This document shows positions 32,779 to 43,009 of a DNA stretch of 62,431 nucleotides, in pieces (the first letter of the stretch is position 1; every line of letters starts with the position of its first letter). A model generated the notes under the pieces. It ran no database searches and was not told the origin of the DNA. It saw only the letters and a program-made list of their open reading frames with translations. The stretch comes from Candidatus Altarchaeota archaeon (GTDB lineage Archaea > Altiarchaeota > Altiarchaeia > IMC4 > QMZM01), in contig JAFGDV010000015.1 in assembly GCA_016931955.1 (NCBI GenBank), positions 1 through 62,431 of the forward strand, read 5' to 3'. A program made the position numbers and the translations under genes.

Positions 32779-33786
32779 ATGGAAGAGGCGATGTTGTACG
32801 AAAAGGAGGACGGTAGAGTGAAATGCGGCCTCTGTTCCCACAGATGCTCTATAACTGAGGGGAAGAGGGGTATATGCGGCGTCAGGGAGAACAGGGGAGG
32901 GACGCTTTATTCGCTGGTCTATGGTAAAGTCATAGCAGCCCATGTTGATCCTATAGAGAAGAAGCCGTTCTTCAACTTCCTGCCGGGGACCAGAAGCTTT
33001 TCCATAGCAACGGCTGGGTGTAATTTCCGCTGTGAGTTCTGCCAGAACTGGGAGATAAGCCAGGAGGCCGGGAAATACAAGGACATGCCCGGAACCTATC
33101 TGTTCCCTGAAGAAGTTATCCAACAGGCGAAGGAAAACAGGTGTGATAGCATCGCCTATACCTATACGGAGCCCACGGTCTTCTTCGAATACGCCTACGA
33201 CTCATCGGTTCTGGCGAAAGAAGGGGGTATAGCGAATCTCTACGTTACTAATGGATTCATGACAGAGGAGATGCTCAAGAAATATGACGGCTTTTTGGAT
33301 GCCGCGAACGTTGATCTGAAGAGCTTCAGCGATGAATTCTACCGAAAGGTATGTCGTGCACGCTTGGAGCCAGTTCTCGACTCCCTTAAGCTGATGAAGA
33401 AGATGGGCGTCTGGGTTGAAGTAACCACCTTGTTAATCCCAACGATGAATGATTCATCTGAGGAACTCAGGCAGATCGCAGGATTCATCAAGGACGAACT
33501 GGGAGAGGAGACCCCCTGGCACATCAGCAGGTTTCATCCCGACTACAAGATGAGGGATCTGCCTCCAACCGATCCGGGGAAGATACACGAAGCGAGGGAG
33601 ATCGGCTTGGATTCAGGCTTAAGATACGTCTACGCCGGGAACCTTCCAGGCGACCTGGGGGAGAACACCTACTGCTACAACTGCGACCATCTGTTGATAA
33701 GGAGATACGGCTTCACGGTGTACGAGAACAAGGTCAAGGACTCAAGGTGCCCGAACTGCGGCTCAAAGATCGATGGTAGATTATAG
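32779..33786 (+). CDS. amrS: Radical SAM enzyme of the AmmeMemoRadiSam group
   Basis: The 335-residue product has an N-terminal Cys-rich part (CGLCSHRC...GICGVREN) and the radical SAM motif CNFRCEFC (about residue 77). A C-terminal pair of Cys pairs (CYNC, CPNC) probably holds another metal. The family is related to pyruvate formate-lyase activase, and its usual partners are an AMMECR1 and a Memo protein, neither of which is in this window. The reaction is unknown. The CCA gene follows with no gap. Confidence 0.9.
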   Translation: MEEAMLYEKEDGRVKCGLCSHRCSITEGKRGICGVRENRGGTLYSLVYGKVIAAHVDPIEKKPFFNFLPGTRSFSIATAGCNFRCEFCQNWEISQEAGKYKDMPGTYLFPEEVIQQAKENRCDSIAYTYTEPTVFFEYAYDSSVLAKEGGIANLYVTNGFMTEEMLKKYDGFLDAANVDLKSFSDEFYRKVCRARLEPVLDSLKLMKKMGVWVEVTTLLIPTMNDSSEELRQIAGFIKDELGEETPWHISRFHPDYKMRDLPPTDPGKIHEAREIGLDSGLRYVYAGNLPGDLGENTYCYNCDHLLIRRYGFTVYENKVKDSRCPNCGSKIDGRL

Positions 33787-35124
33787 ATGCACAAGTTATT
33801 GGAGAAGATCCTGGAGGGGATCAAACCCTCAGAAGAGGAGCATAGGCGCGAGAAAGGTATAATAGATAGAGTGGAGAAGGCACTTCAGTTGAGGGGTGTT
33901 CGACCGCTCCTCGTAGGATCTCTGGCGAAAAAAACAGATATTAGGGCTGACAAAGACATAGACATCTTCATCCTGTTCGACCCTGGAGTAAGCAGGAAGG
34001 AGCTGGAGGAGAAGGGGCTTCAGATTGGTAGGGAGGTTTTCACTGAATTGGGTGCTGAATATGAGATAGACTATGCCGAGCACCCCTACATTAAGGGGCT
34101 CCTTGAAGGCTATGTTGTTGAAATCGTCCCATGCTATGAGACAAAAAAGCCGAAATCCGCTGTAGACCGCACACCTTACCACATCCAGTACGTGAAGAGG
34201 AAGATCCGAGAAAACAGAAGGCTGGCTGACGAGATACGGCTCATGAAACAGTTCATGAAGGGTGTGGGGGTGTATGGTGCGGAAGCTAAGGTCCAGGGCT
34301 TTTCGGGTTATCTGACAGAGTTGCTGGTCATACACTATGGCTCTTTTGAGGACGCATTGAAGGCTGCTTCAGGATGGAAGTTCAACGAAATCTTGGATCC
34401 AGAGAACCTGTGGGAGGATAAAGAAGCGTTAAGATTCTTCTTTCCGGAAGCCTCTTTGATTGTCGTGGATGCCGTAGACGAGAACAGGAACGCCGCCGCT
34501 GCTGTTTCGGAGCAGACGATGGCGAGATTCATCCACGCTGCAAGAGAATTCCTCGACAAACCCTCTAGGGACTTCTTCTTTCCGCCGGAGAAGGGGTTTC
34601 CCTCACCTGAGGAGCTGGTTGCAAGGATGGAGTCCAGGGGCACAAGGTTTATCGCAATAGAGTTCACGCATGGTAGGATTAATCCTAACACCCTTTATTC
34701 TCAGCTTAGGAAGACAAGGGATTCCATTGTCAGACACATAGATGGGGTTGGATTCAAGGTCCTGAAGTCAGGGATCTGGACTGATGAGGAGCATCTTTCA
34801 GTGATCCTTTTGGAGTTCGAGGTCTGGATTCTTCCGCCCATAGAGCACAGACTGGGCCCGCCCATAGACATGAGCCTTGAGGAGCAGGACAGTTTCGTGG
34901 AAAAGTACAAAGACTATAGGCCAAGGATCGAGAAGGGTCGCTGGGTTGCTGAAGTGAGACGGGAGATTATCCATGTGGAGGAATTGATCTCGGAGATCCT
35001 GGAGGAAAGAAGAGGATTCGGGAAGAATCTAAGGGAGTTAGAAGAGATAAGCATGGTAGAAGACAAATATATACTGAAAATTGATGGAAAAAAATTCCTG
35101 AAGTTCCTAGGAGAGTTTACTTGA
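33787..35124 (+). CDS. cca: Archaeal class I CCA-adding enzyme
   Basis: The 445-residue product has the nucleotidyltransferase motif GSLAKKTDIRADKDIDIF (about residues 42-60) with the two catalytic Asp, the middle domain (YHIQYVKRKI, AEAKVQGFSGYLTELL) and the tail domain of archaeal CCA enzymes. It adds CCA to tRNA ends, needed because the tRNA in this window lacks encoded CCA. It begins straight after the amrS stop and ends overlapping secY by 8 bases in the convergent direction. Confidence 0.96.
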   Translation: MHKLLEKILEGIKPSEEEHRREKGIIDRVEKALQLRGVRPLLVGSLAKKTDIRADKDIDIFILFDPGVSRKELEEKGLQIGREVFTELGAEYEIDYAEHPYIKGLLEGYVVEIVPCYETKKPKSAVDRTPYHIQYVKRKIRENRRLADEIRLMKQFMKGVGVYGAEAKVQGFSGYLTELLVIHYGSFEDALKAASGWKFNEILDPENLWEDKEALRFFFPEASLIVVDAVDENRNAAAAVSEQTMARFIHAAREFLDKPSRDFFFPPEKGFPSPEELVARMESRGTRFIAIEFTHGRINPNTLYSQLRKTRDSIVRHIDGVGFKVLKSGIWTDEEHLSVILLEFEVWILPPIEHRLGPPIDMSLEEQDSFVEKYKDYRPRIEKGRWVAEVRREIIHVEELISEILEERRGFGKNLRELEEISMVEDKYILKIDGKKFLKFLGEFT

Positions 35125-36538
35125 CCTTTCCCATGAATTTTCTGAATGCTGGGTGCATTTCGCTCATCTGTTCTTTCTGCACTTCCTCGTAGAGGCGGTA
35201 TAGTATTCCCACTGTTAGGAGTATGCCTGTGCCGGAGCCTATCGCACCTAATAGATCGGCTCCTGCGGCCAGTAAGCCGACTGCAATGGAGCTGATGACG
35301 GTTATCTGTGGGATGTATCTGTTAAGTACGTTCTCTATAACCCTCTTGTCTCTCCTAAAGCCGGGGATCTGCATACCGCTCTGCTGTATCTGTTCAGCGA
35401 CCTTGTCTGCTGAAAGTCCCGTGGTTTCGACCCAGAAATTCCCGAAGAGAACGCACAATGCAGTGAAAATTATGAGGTAGATGCCTAGGTGTATGAGTAC
35501 GTTGACGTCCATCAACTCATAGATTTTGTTTGGATTAAGGATACCATTGAGATCTCCGAGGGTGATGTATCTTGTTGCAGTGTAGACGAAATTCTGCACT
35601 GGATTCATCTGATCCTCTATGGGGTTTTGTATGTTGACTCCCACCATCGCTGGCAGCATCTGGACGTTTGCGAGAAGCGCGGCTGCAAGAATAACAGGTA
35701 TGTTGGAGACGTAGAAGAACTTTATCGGGTATCTGCCTCCAACGCCCCTTATTCCGCCGTAGGATAGGGGTATCTCAATCCTCATCGACTCGCAGAAGAC
35801 AACAACAAGGAAGACCACGATCGTGGCTATTACGGGGAACAGTATCGTCAGGTCAAACATGCCCTTGTTCGCTTCTTCTATGAAGAGGGGTATGTAGCCT
35901 AGCCTGTCTGTGAATCTTATCGGATCCAGCCATTGGAGGAATGTAAGTGATGCGCTGATTATCTCCTTTGAGACCCCTCCGGCGATGAATAATCCGATGC
36001 CTGAGCCGATGCCCCACTTTGAGACGATTTCGTCCATGTACATCAATAGAATGGAGCCTAAGGCTATCTGGAACACTGTGAAATGAACGAATGGGTGTGT
36101 GAGTCCCCAAGAAGCCCCCAGGTATTGTTCACCTAATCTGAAACCAACTACTACAGCGTATGCCTCAAAGAGGGCAATTATTACTGTCAGGATCTTCTGG
36201 GCTCCTTGGAACAACGCCTTCCCATCCTGTGTAGTAAGGTCTATGTCGAGCATCTTGGCTCCGACCAACAGTTGCAGTACAATTGATGCTGTAACGATCG
36301 GTCCAATGCCCGTGGAGATGATTGTGCCCATGGTGCTGGCAAATATTGCCGCAAACTGCTGGTATGAGGCTGGCAGATCCCTCTGCTCGACGTGTACGGG
36401 ATATATGACTCCCATCACAAAGAAGAGAAAGAGAACAGCCACAGTCCAGGTAAGTTTTTCCTTGAAGGGCACGTGCCTTTTCGGGAGCCTAACCTCTGGG
36501 ATGTACTTTATGATCGGGCGGATGAACTCGAGATCCAT
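35117..36538 (-). CDS. secY: Protein translocase subunit SecY
   Basis: The 473-residue product has ten membrane helices and the usual signatures: a plug helix region after helix 1, STGIGPIVTASIVLQLLVG near helix 2, and YGGIRGVGGRYPIKFFYVSNIPVI before helix 7. It forms the channel for secreted and membrane proteins with SecE and Sec-beta. It is the last gene of the ribosomal protein run, directly after uL15. Confidence 0.97.
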   Translation of the reverse strand: MDLEFIRPIIKYIPEVRLPKRHVPFKEKLTWTVAVLFLFFVMGVIYPVHVEQRDLPASYQQFAAIFASTMGTIISTGIGPIVTASIVLQLLVGAKMLDIDLTTQDGKALFQGAQKILTVIIALFEAYAVVVGFRLGEQYLGASWGLTHPFVHFTVFQIALGSILLMYMDEIVSKWGIGSGIGLFIAGGVSKEIISASLTFLQWLDPIRFTDRLGYIPLFIEEANKGMFDLTILFPVIATIVVFLVVVFCESMRIEIPLSYGGIRGVGGRYPIKFFYVSNIPVILAAALLANVQMLPAMVGVNIQNPIEDQMNPVQNFVYTATRYITLGDLNGILNPNKIYELMDVNVLIHLGIYLIIFTALCVLFGNFWVETTGLSADKVAEQIQQSGMQIPGFRRDKRVIENVLNRYIPQITVISSIAVGLLAAGADLLGAIGSGTGILLTVGILYRLYEEVQKEQMSEMHPAFRKFMGKVK

Positions 36539-36539
36539 T

Positions 36540-36980
36540 TTATTCTGGCATCTCTACCTTGCCCCCAGCGTCTTCGATCTTCGTTGCAGCAAGCTTGGAG
36601 CAGGAGTCAACTACAACATCCACGGGATGAGTGATCTTACCCGAACCTAGAAGCTTATCATATCCCATGGCCCTGAGATCGATAGAGTATTTCTTGTTTT
36701 TGATTTCTGCTTTTTTCTCGCTTACAAGGAGTTCAAGGTTTTGCTCTATGCAGCCCACGTTTATTGTCTTCAGTTTCTTGACGACCGCTGGCGGTCTCTT
36801 GAATCCGGTGTAGCCGAAATAGTTTGGCATGTATTTGCTGACGTAGGACCACTTGTGTTTCTTGCTTCCAGCCATGCCTCTCCCACCGTGACTTCCGGCG
36901 CCCCTGTGCTTTTGGGTGTTTCCGTATCCGCAGGTTCTACTACCTCTCAGCTTCCTTATCTTTCTTGCATTATGTGCCAT
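36540..36980 (-). CDS. rpl15: Ribosomal protein uL15
   Basis: The 146-residue product has the basic Gly-rich start (RGSRTCGYGNTQKHRGAGSH) and the C-terminal domain (GKVEMPE end) of archaeal uL15. It binds domain II of 23S rRNA. It lies between uL30 (6-base gap) and secY (1-base gap), the standard archaeal order. Confidence 0.96.
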   Translation of the reverse strand: MAHNARKIRKLRGSRTCGYGNTQKHRGAGSHGGRGMAGSKKHKWSYVSKYMPNYFGYTGFKRPPAVVKKLKTINVGCIEQNLELLVSEKKAEIKNKKYSIDLRAMGYDKLLGSGKITHPVDVVVDSCSKLAATKIEDAGGKVEMPE

Positions 36981-36986
36981 CCTTGA

Positions 36987-37469
36987 TCACAGCATACTAT
37001 CCAAGAGTTCGTTGATCTTTCCCCCCCTGTAGCCGAGGGCTCCTCCAATGGAGTAGGGGTGTTTTATTCCCTTCCTCTCGTATCCCTTCTTAGGTGGATT
37101 TAGTCTGAAGACAGGCTTCAGACCAGTAATCTCCTTAATCTCTGTCTTGAATTTCATGTAGTCGTCTGAGAATTTCTTGACGGACTTGTATTTGCTGTTC
37201 TTCTTCATGTAGGCGTCTGTAAGGCCTTCGCCGCCAGTCACCTGACCCCTTGTTTCAAGTATCTTCTCTATCAGCTCAGGTGCTATCTCACCCCAGGTTA
37301 CGTAGTCCTTTACCTTGTTTATCATACCAGCATATTCTTTTCTGTCGTCGATTATGACGCAGTGGTTCACCCTATTGAGGTTAAGCAGCCTTAGTGTCTC
37401 TTCTATGTCGCTTCTAACATGCACTTTTCCGCGTACTCGCAAAACAGCAAGCCTTTTTTTGTCCGCCAT
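36987..37469 (-). CDS. rpl30: Ribosomal protein uL30
   Basis: The 160-residue product is the long archaeal/eukaryotic form (bacterial L30 has about 60). RLAVLRVRGKVHVRSDIEETLRLL near the start and GGALGYRGGKINELLDSML at the end are typical. It lies 1 base after uS5. Confidence 0.96.
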   Translation of the reverse strand: MADKKRLAVLRVRGKVHVRSDIEETLRLLNLNRVNHCVIIDDRKEYAGMINKVKDYVTWGEIAPELIEKILETRGQVTGGEGLTDAYMKKNSKYKSVKKFSDDYMKFKTEIKEITGLKPVFRLNPPKKGYERKGIKHPYSIGGALGYRGGKINELLDSML

Positions 37470-37470
37470 T

Positions 37471-38178
37471 TTAGACTAAACCGGAGTGTATTTTAAGGTT
37501 TTCCGTTTCTTTTTCGTCGATCTTCATCTTGTTTGTGTTTTCTAATGCGTCGAGGACGGCGAATGCGAAGTTTATGCTGGTTCTAGTGTAGCCTTCGGTG
37601 TGAACCCACACATCGGAGATCCCAGCAAGGGTGAGGATCTTTCTCACTATCGCCCCGCCAACCAATCCTGTTCCCTTTGGCGCCGGCGAAAGGTAGACTC
37701 GAACGCTTCCGCTTTTACCCGTCACCTTGAACGGTACAGTATGGACTTGGCCGCATCGGCACTCCCAGCTACCACAACCCCTCTTTATCCTCTTTATGTT
37801 GAGTTTTGCCTTCTCAATGGACTTTCTGATCGTTGGCCCAGCCTCCTTACCCTTTGCCTTCCCGACTCCAACGTATCCGTTTTTGTTGCCTACGGCGGTG
37901 ACAACGCGGAACCTCATCCTCCTACCGGAATCGGTGGTCCTCTGCACCCGCGAGACGTCTATTATCTCTTCCTCCATGTCCGCTAGTAGGTAGTCTACTA
38001 TCTCGACCTCCTTTATTGGGGTAGAATATTCCATTATCTCATCGATGTTCTCTATCTTACCTAAACGTACCTTCCGGCCCAGCTCTGTTTTAGGTTCCCA
38101 GCCGGTGAGTTCTTTCTTTACTTCCCCAACCTTCACTACCTCGGTCTCCTCTTCAATTTCCTCTTTTCTTATTTTCAT
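37471..38178 (-). CDS. rps5: Ribosomal protein uS5
   Basis: The 235-residue product has the dsRBD-like domain (VVTAVGNKNGYVGVGKAKGKE) and the S5 C-terminal fold (PFKVTGKSGSVRVYLSPAPKG). It helps form the mRNA entry channel. Its first 26 bases overlap the end of uL18, so the two are translationally coupled. Confidence 0.97.
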   Translation of the reverse strand: MKIRKEEIEEETEVVKVGEVKKELTGWEPKTELGRKVRLGKIENIDEIMEYSTPIKEVEIVDYLLADMEEEIIDVSRVQRTTDSGRRMRFRVVTAVGNKNGYVGVGKAKGKEAGPTIRKSIEKAKLNIKRIKRGCGSWECRCGQVHTVPFKVTGKSGSVRVYLSPAPKGTGLVGGAIVRKILTLAGISDVWVHTEGYTRTSINFAFAVLDALENTNKMKIDEKETENLKIHSGLV

Positions 38179-38695
38179 TTTTGAAGGCTTCTGTAAGTTT
38201 TTCTCTTACCTCCGTAAATTCCTTTGTTATGTTTTCCTTACCTATCTGGGCTATGTGTTCGCCGGATATTCTTTTTTCGTCGGGGAACATACCCTCGTCG
38301 GCGGGGATCTTCAATCCCGAGTCCATTGCGCCCTTCAAAACAGCATAACGCCGAGAGCCTTTTATGGACTGAAGAAGACCGATGTCGAGCACAGCCTTCT
38401 TTATGCCTTTCTTCTGCCCGCGAAGCCCGCATAGGAGTCCTGTTAGGTAGGCAGCCGGCGTATTTCCAGTAGCTGCATTCCAGCCGAACTTCTTCAATTC
38501 CTTTGAATTAGCCGATGAAATGACCATGTCTCCATTAGTTCTGTAGTCTATCAATTGTGCGGTAATATGTTTGTTGGATGGTCTCACAACCAACCTTGTT
38601 GTCTTGGACTTCAGGAGGCCAAGCCTCTTCATGTAATCGGTTTTGCCCTCCCGTTTTCTCCTGTATTGCACAACATAGTCTGCTTTTTTTGCCAT
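38153..38695 (-). CDS. rpl18: Ribosomal protein uL18
   Basis: The 180-residue archaeal-type uL18 has YVVQYRRKREGKTDYMKRLGLL at the start and PAAYLTGLLCGLRGQKKG in the middle. It binds 5S rRNA. It overlaps uS5 downstream and begins 1 base after eL19. Confidence 0.96.
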   Translation of the reverse strand: MAKKADYVVQYRRKREGKTDYMKRLGLLKSKTTRLVVRPSNKHITAQLIDYRTNGDMVISSANSKELKKFGWNAATGNTPAAYLTGLLCGLRGQKKGIKKAVLDIGLLQSIKGSRRYAVLKGAMDSGLKIPADEGMFPDEKRISGEHIAQIGKENITKEFTEVREKLTEAFKNENKKRGN

Positions 38696-38696
38696 C

Positions 38697-39140
38697 CTAT
38701 TGTTTTAACCTCTCAATGTGTTCCCTTAAATGCCTTCTTGAGTGGAACAGGTTTCCTTTGACCTGCCCGTAGAGTTTTCTGTATTCTGTAGCTGTTATAT
38801 CCTTGTTTTCCTTCATCTTCTTGAGCTCGTCTCTGAGGGCGCGGATCTTGGACATCCAGGTTTCCTTGCTTGGCCTTCTTGCATTCTTTGTGCCGCTGCG
38901 GCGTCCATGACCCGTTCTCCTACCCTTCTTCTTCTGTGCTGTCCTCTTGCGCACCCTCCCAGTGCTTATCCCTCTCTTGGGTTTTGCCGTGATTGCGCCG
39001 GTGGCTATGTGGTGTCTGATGTCGTCTCTCGTTATGGCTTTCGATACGTCTTCCTGCATTTCAGGGTCGATCTTCACCCGGTTAACGCCCACGTCAAGGA
39101 TTTCCGACGCTATTCTTTTTTGTCCCACAAGGTTCATCAT
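38697..39140 (-). CDS. rpl19e: Ribosomal protein eL19
   Basis: The 147-residue product is the archaeal/eukaryotic eL19 with LVGQKRIASEILDVGVNRVKID and the basic linker RTAQKKKGRRTGHGRRSGTK. It has no bacterial equivalent. It overlaps eL32 by four bases. Confidence 0.96.
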   Translation of the reverse strand: MMNLVGQKRIASEILDVGVNRVKIDPEMQEDVSKAITRDDIRHHIATGAITAKPKRGISTGRVRKRTAQKKKGRRTGHGRRSGTKNARRPSKETWMSKIRALRDELKKMKENKDITATEYRKLYGQVKGNLFHSRRHLREHIERLKQ

Positions 39141-39790
39141 AGCTCACCCCTTCTTGGGTTTAGTATCGTTATCTTTCTATCATTTGCCAGCTTGATGAGT
39201 TCGTTTCTCTTCTTCCGTCCGATGCAGGCGGCTATTATAGCAGCCTCCTTTTTGGTGTCGATGTTCTCCAACTCGTATGTGTTATGGATTAGTATGGGGT
39301 AGAAGCCATATGGGTGGATCCCTCTCACAGAGGCGGGGTTTCTGTAGCCCGTCTTCGGTAGCTTGCCCTTTCCTCTCTTACCCTCAGCCTTTTTGCTGTC
39401 GATGCCTCTTGGAGTACGCCACTTGTCCTTCAACCTCTTCAGTTTCCCAAGCTCTTGTCTCACAAACTTGGGTTTCTTTTTCCTCAGTTTTTTGATTTCT
39501 GTGATGTCCTTCTTCACACGGAATTTGATCTTTTCTATGGGCTTCCCCTTCCCTTCTTTGGCTTTCCTTTCTTCTGGTTTCTTTTCTGTTATCCCCTCTT
39601 CCTTGACAGCCTTCTTCCTTGGTTTCCTTTCAGCCTTCTTCTTCGGTGTCGCAGCCTTCTTTTTTACTGGTTTCTTCTCTAACTTCTTTTTCTTGTCCTC
39701 TACTTTGACCTTCGCAGCCTTCTTCGGTTTCTTTTCTGCCTTCTCTTTGGTTTTTGAGCCTTCAGACGATTTTTTTACCATCTTTTTCAA
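39137..39790 (-). CDS. rpl32e: Ribosomal protein eL32 with a Lys-rich extension
   Basis: The product is 217 residues. The C-terminal 120 residues are eL32 (FVRQELGKLKRLKDKWRTPRG, IHPYGFYPILIHN). The first 95 are nearly all Lys, Ala, Glu and Pro, with repeats of KKAA and KPKK. Similar extensions of varying length occur in eL32 of some archaea and probably thread into rRNA or stay disordered. The start ATG 39788-39790 overlaps the end of uL6 by 29 bases. Confidence 0.93.
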   Translation of the reverse strand: MKKMVKKSSEGSKTKEKAEKKPKKAAKVKVEDKKKKLEKKPVKKKAATPKKKAERKPRKKAVKEEGITEKKPEERKAKEGKGKPIEKIKFRVKKDITEIKKLRKKKPKFVRQELGKLKRLKDKWRTPRGIDSKKAEGKRGKGKLPKTGYRNPASVRGIHPYGFYPILIHNTYELENIDTKKEAAIIAACIGRKKRNELIKLANDRKITILNPRRGEL

Positions 39791-40304
39791 CTATGTATAT
39801 GCCGTCTTGGAATACTCTAGGATCTAAGCCGATTATCCTTGTAACCTGCTCGAGGTTGGCTGCTGTCTGCGACACATTCTCCTTGTTGTATCCGGTGACG
39901 GTAATATCCTGACCTTTAACGTCCACTGAAACGTTTTTGAGAATCTTTGTCTTCCTTGGGAACCTCTCACCCAAGAAGTTTTCTATTAGTATGGTATCGC
40001 CTTGAGTCTTCACCGTCATCGGGAAGTGAGAATAGACAACCCTCAGCTTGTATGTTATGCCATCAGATACCCCGCGGATCATGTTCTGTATATGCCCTCT
40101 CCAAGTCCCGAGAAGGGCTTTCTGTCTTTTCTTATCTGAGCCAGCCCCCAATATGACTGAGTTGTCTTTTTTTGTGATCTTTAACCTGCTGGCAGGGAAC
40201 TTCTTGCTTGATTCTCCGAGTTTTCCCTTAATGATCACATTGTTGTCTTTGATTTCGATGTCGACCCCTTCTGGTATCTTTATCTCGGCCTTGGTGTCTG
40301 TCAT
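39762..40304 (-). CDS. rpl6: Ribosomal protein uL6
   Basis: The 180-residue product has two copies of the uL6 fold, with IPEGVDIEIKDNNVIIKGKLGE at the start and the ribosome-binding end (EQVTRIIGLDPRVFQDGIYIV). It lies near the sarcin-ricin loop of 23S rRNA. It starts 4 bases after the uS8 stop. Confidence 0.96.
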   Translation of the reverse strand: MTDTKAEIKIPEGVDIEIKDNNVIIKGKLGESSKKFPASRLKITKKDNSVILGAGSDKKRQKALLGTWRGHIQNMIRGVSDGITYKLRVVYSHFPMTVKTQGDTILIENFLGERFPRKTKILKNVSVDVKGQDITVTGYNKENVSQTAANLEQVTRIIGLDPRVFQDGIYIVEKDGKKIV

Positions 40305-40308
40305 TTTG

Positions 40309-40698
40309 TTAGTATACGTATACCAGCAGTCTTCCTCCGAGTCCTTTCTCTTTGGCTTCTGTGTGGCTCATAATCCCTTGTGGGGTACTTACCACGAGGA
40401 GTCCGAAATCTCTTGCGGGGAGGAATTGTCTCTCCCATTTCTGGAATTCATCCTGTTTTACGGCATACCTGGGTTTGATGATGCCGCAGTCGTTTATCCT
40501 CTTTACCAGTTTTATCCTGATGTCGCCCCCTCGCCCGTCTTCTGAGACCTCGAACTCGCCTATGTAGCCCCCCTTCTGGAACATCCTCAGTATTTCGATC
40601 AACAGCTTGGACTTTGGTTTGACGGTACACTCGGACCTGCCTACCCTCTCATAGTTCTTTATGTTCGCTATTGCGTCGTTTATTATGTCGTGCCTCAT
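40309..40698 (-). CDS. rps8: Ribosomal protein uS8
   Basis: The product is 129 residues from ATG 40696-40698 (MRHDIINDAIANI), the standard archaeal length. An upstream in-frame TTG (40716) would add six residues, but these overlap the likely promoter. The end GIMSHTEAKEKGLGGRLLVYVY is typical. The gene stands first in its own run, 76 bases after uS12, with an A/T-rich block (AATATCTTTATTC on the minus strand) as probable TATA region. Confidence 0.94.
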   Translation of the reverse strand: MRHDIINDAIANIKNYERVGRSECTVKPKSKLLIEILRMFQKGGYIGEFEVSEDGRGGDIRIKLVKRINDCGIIKPRYAVKQDEFQKWERQFLPARDFGLLVVSTPQGIMSHTEAKEKGLGGRLLVYVY

Positions 40699-40774
40699 TT
40701 TGTCTTTTATACTCAAAACGAATAGAATAAAGATATTGGAAAGAAGAAATATTAATGAAGACCTTTTTTTCAGC

Positions 40775-41203
40775 TTATCTCTGGGGTTTCTCTTTTCTGT
40801 GGTGCCATAGTTCGTTCAACGAGAGATCGTTGACAGCTATCACTTTATATCGAACACCTGAGATGTCACCCATCGATCTGCTCTTTCGACCGCCTATTCC
40901 CTCAATCGTTACCTCATCGTGTTCGTCTATAAAAGTCACGGCCTTGTCCCCGGGACAAAAAGCAGTCACCTGCCTGCCGTTCTTGAGTAGTTGAACCCTG
41001 ACGCACTTTCTTATTGCGGAATTCGGCTGCTTTGCCTCAATACCCACCTTCTCGAGCACTATCCCCTTCGCCTGCGGCGCTCCTTCCAGTGGATCGTGTT
41101 TCTTCTTTAGTTTGAGGACTCTCCTAGCATAGTCTGATTTCTTCCACCTGAACTTGTGCCTCCTATCTTCAAGCTTCTTACCTGCGAACTCTCCCATTCC
41201 CAT
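40775..41203 (-). CDS. rps12: Ribosomal protein uS12
   Basis: The 142-residue archaeal-type uS12 has the decoding loop [23 protein letters not shown] and the [13 protein letters not shown] stretch. In most archaea uS7 and the elongation factors follow; here uS8 follows, which marks a rearrangement. It starts 13 bases after NusA. Confidence 0.97.
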   Translation of the reverse strand: MGMGEFAGKKLEDRRHKFRWKKSDYARRVLKLKKKHDPLEGAPQAKGIVLEKVGIEAKQPNSAIRKCVRVQLLKNGRQVTAFCPGDKAVTFIDEHDEVTIEGIGGRKSRSMGDISGVRYKVIAVNDLSLNELWHHRKEKPQR

Positions 41204-41216
41204 TTTAGTACATATA

Positions 41217-41622
41217 CTATATCACTTTGATGTTTATATTATCGATGTCGTAGTGTCTCTTAGACATCTCCTTAGCCAACTTTATCCTGACACCTTCTTG
41301 GCCGATGACCCTTTTCCTATCCTTCTTATTTACGTCTATGTCCACTACCTTCTCGTTGTTGAGTTCATGTATCCTCACCTGCCTCACCTTCACAGGATGG
41401 AAGAGGTTCTTGATGAAATCGTTGACGCTTTCCGAGAATTCAACCACAAAAACGCTTTTCCCGATGACTTGGCGGACCTTCTCTATGTTCGAACCGTTCT
41501 TGCCGATGGCTAACCCCATGTCTCCCTTGTTCACGAGGAAACACATGGAGTTTTGGATCTGAACGCAGTCCTTGACCCTCGCTCCAGTCAACGTTTCGAA
41601 GAGGGTCATATACTTTATCTCT

Positions 41623-41648
<26 letters not shown>
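41217..41648 (-). CDS. nusA: NusA-like transcription factor
   Basis: The 143-residue product is the short archaeal form made of two KH domains only ([21 protein letters not shown] and [19 protein letters not shown]). It lacks the N-terminal polymerase-binding domain and the S1 domain of bacterial NusA. It is in its usual place between eL30 and uS12 and overlaps eL30 by 26 bases. Confidence 0.93.
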
Positions 41649-43004
<1,356 letters not shown>

Positions 43005-43009
43005 TCAGT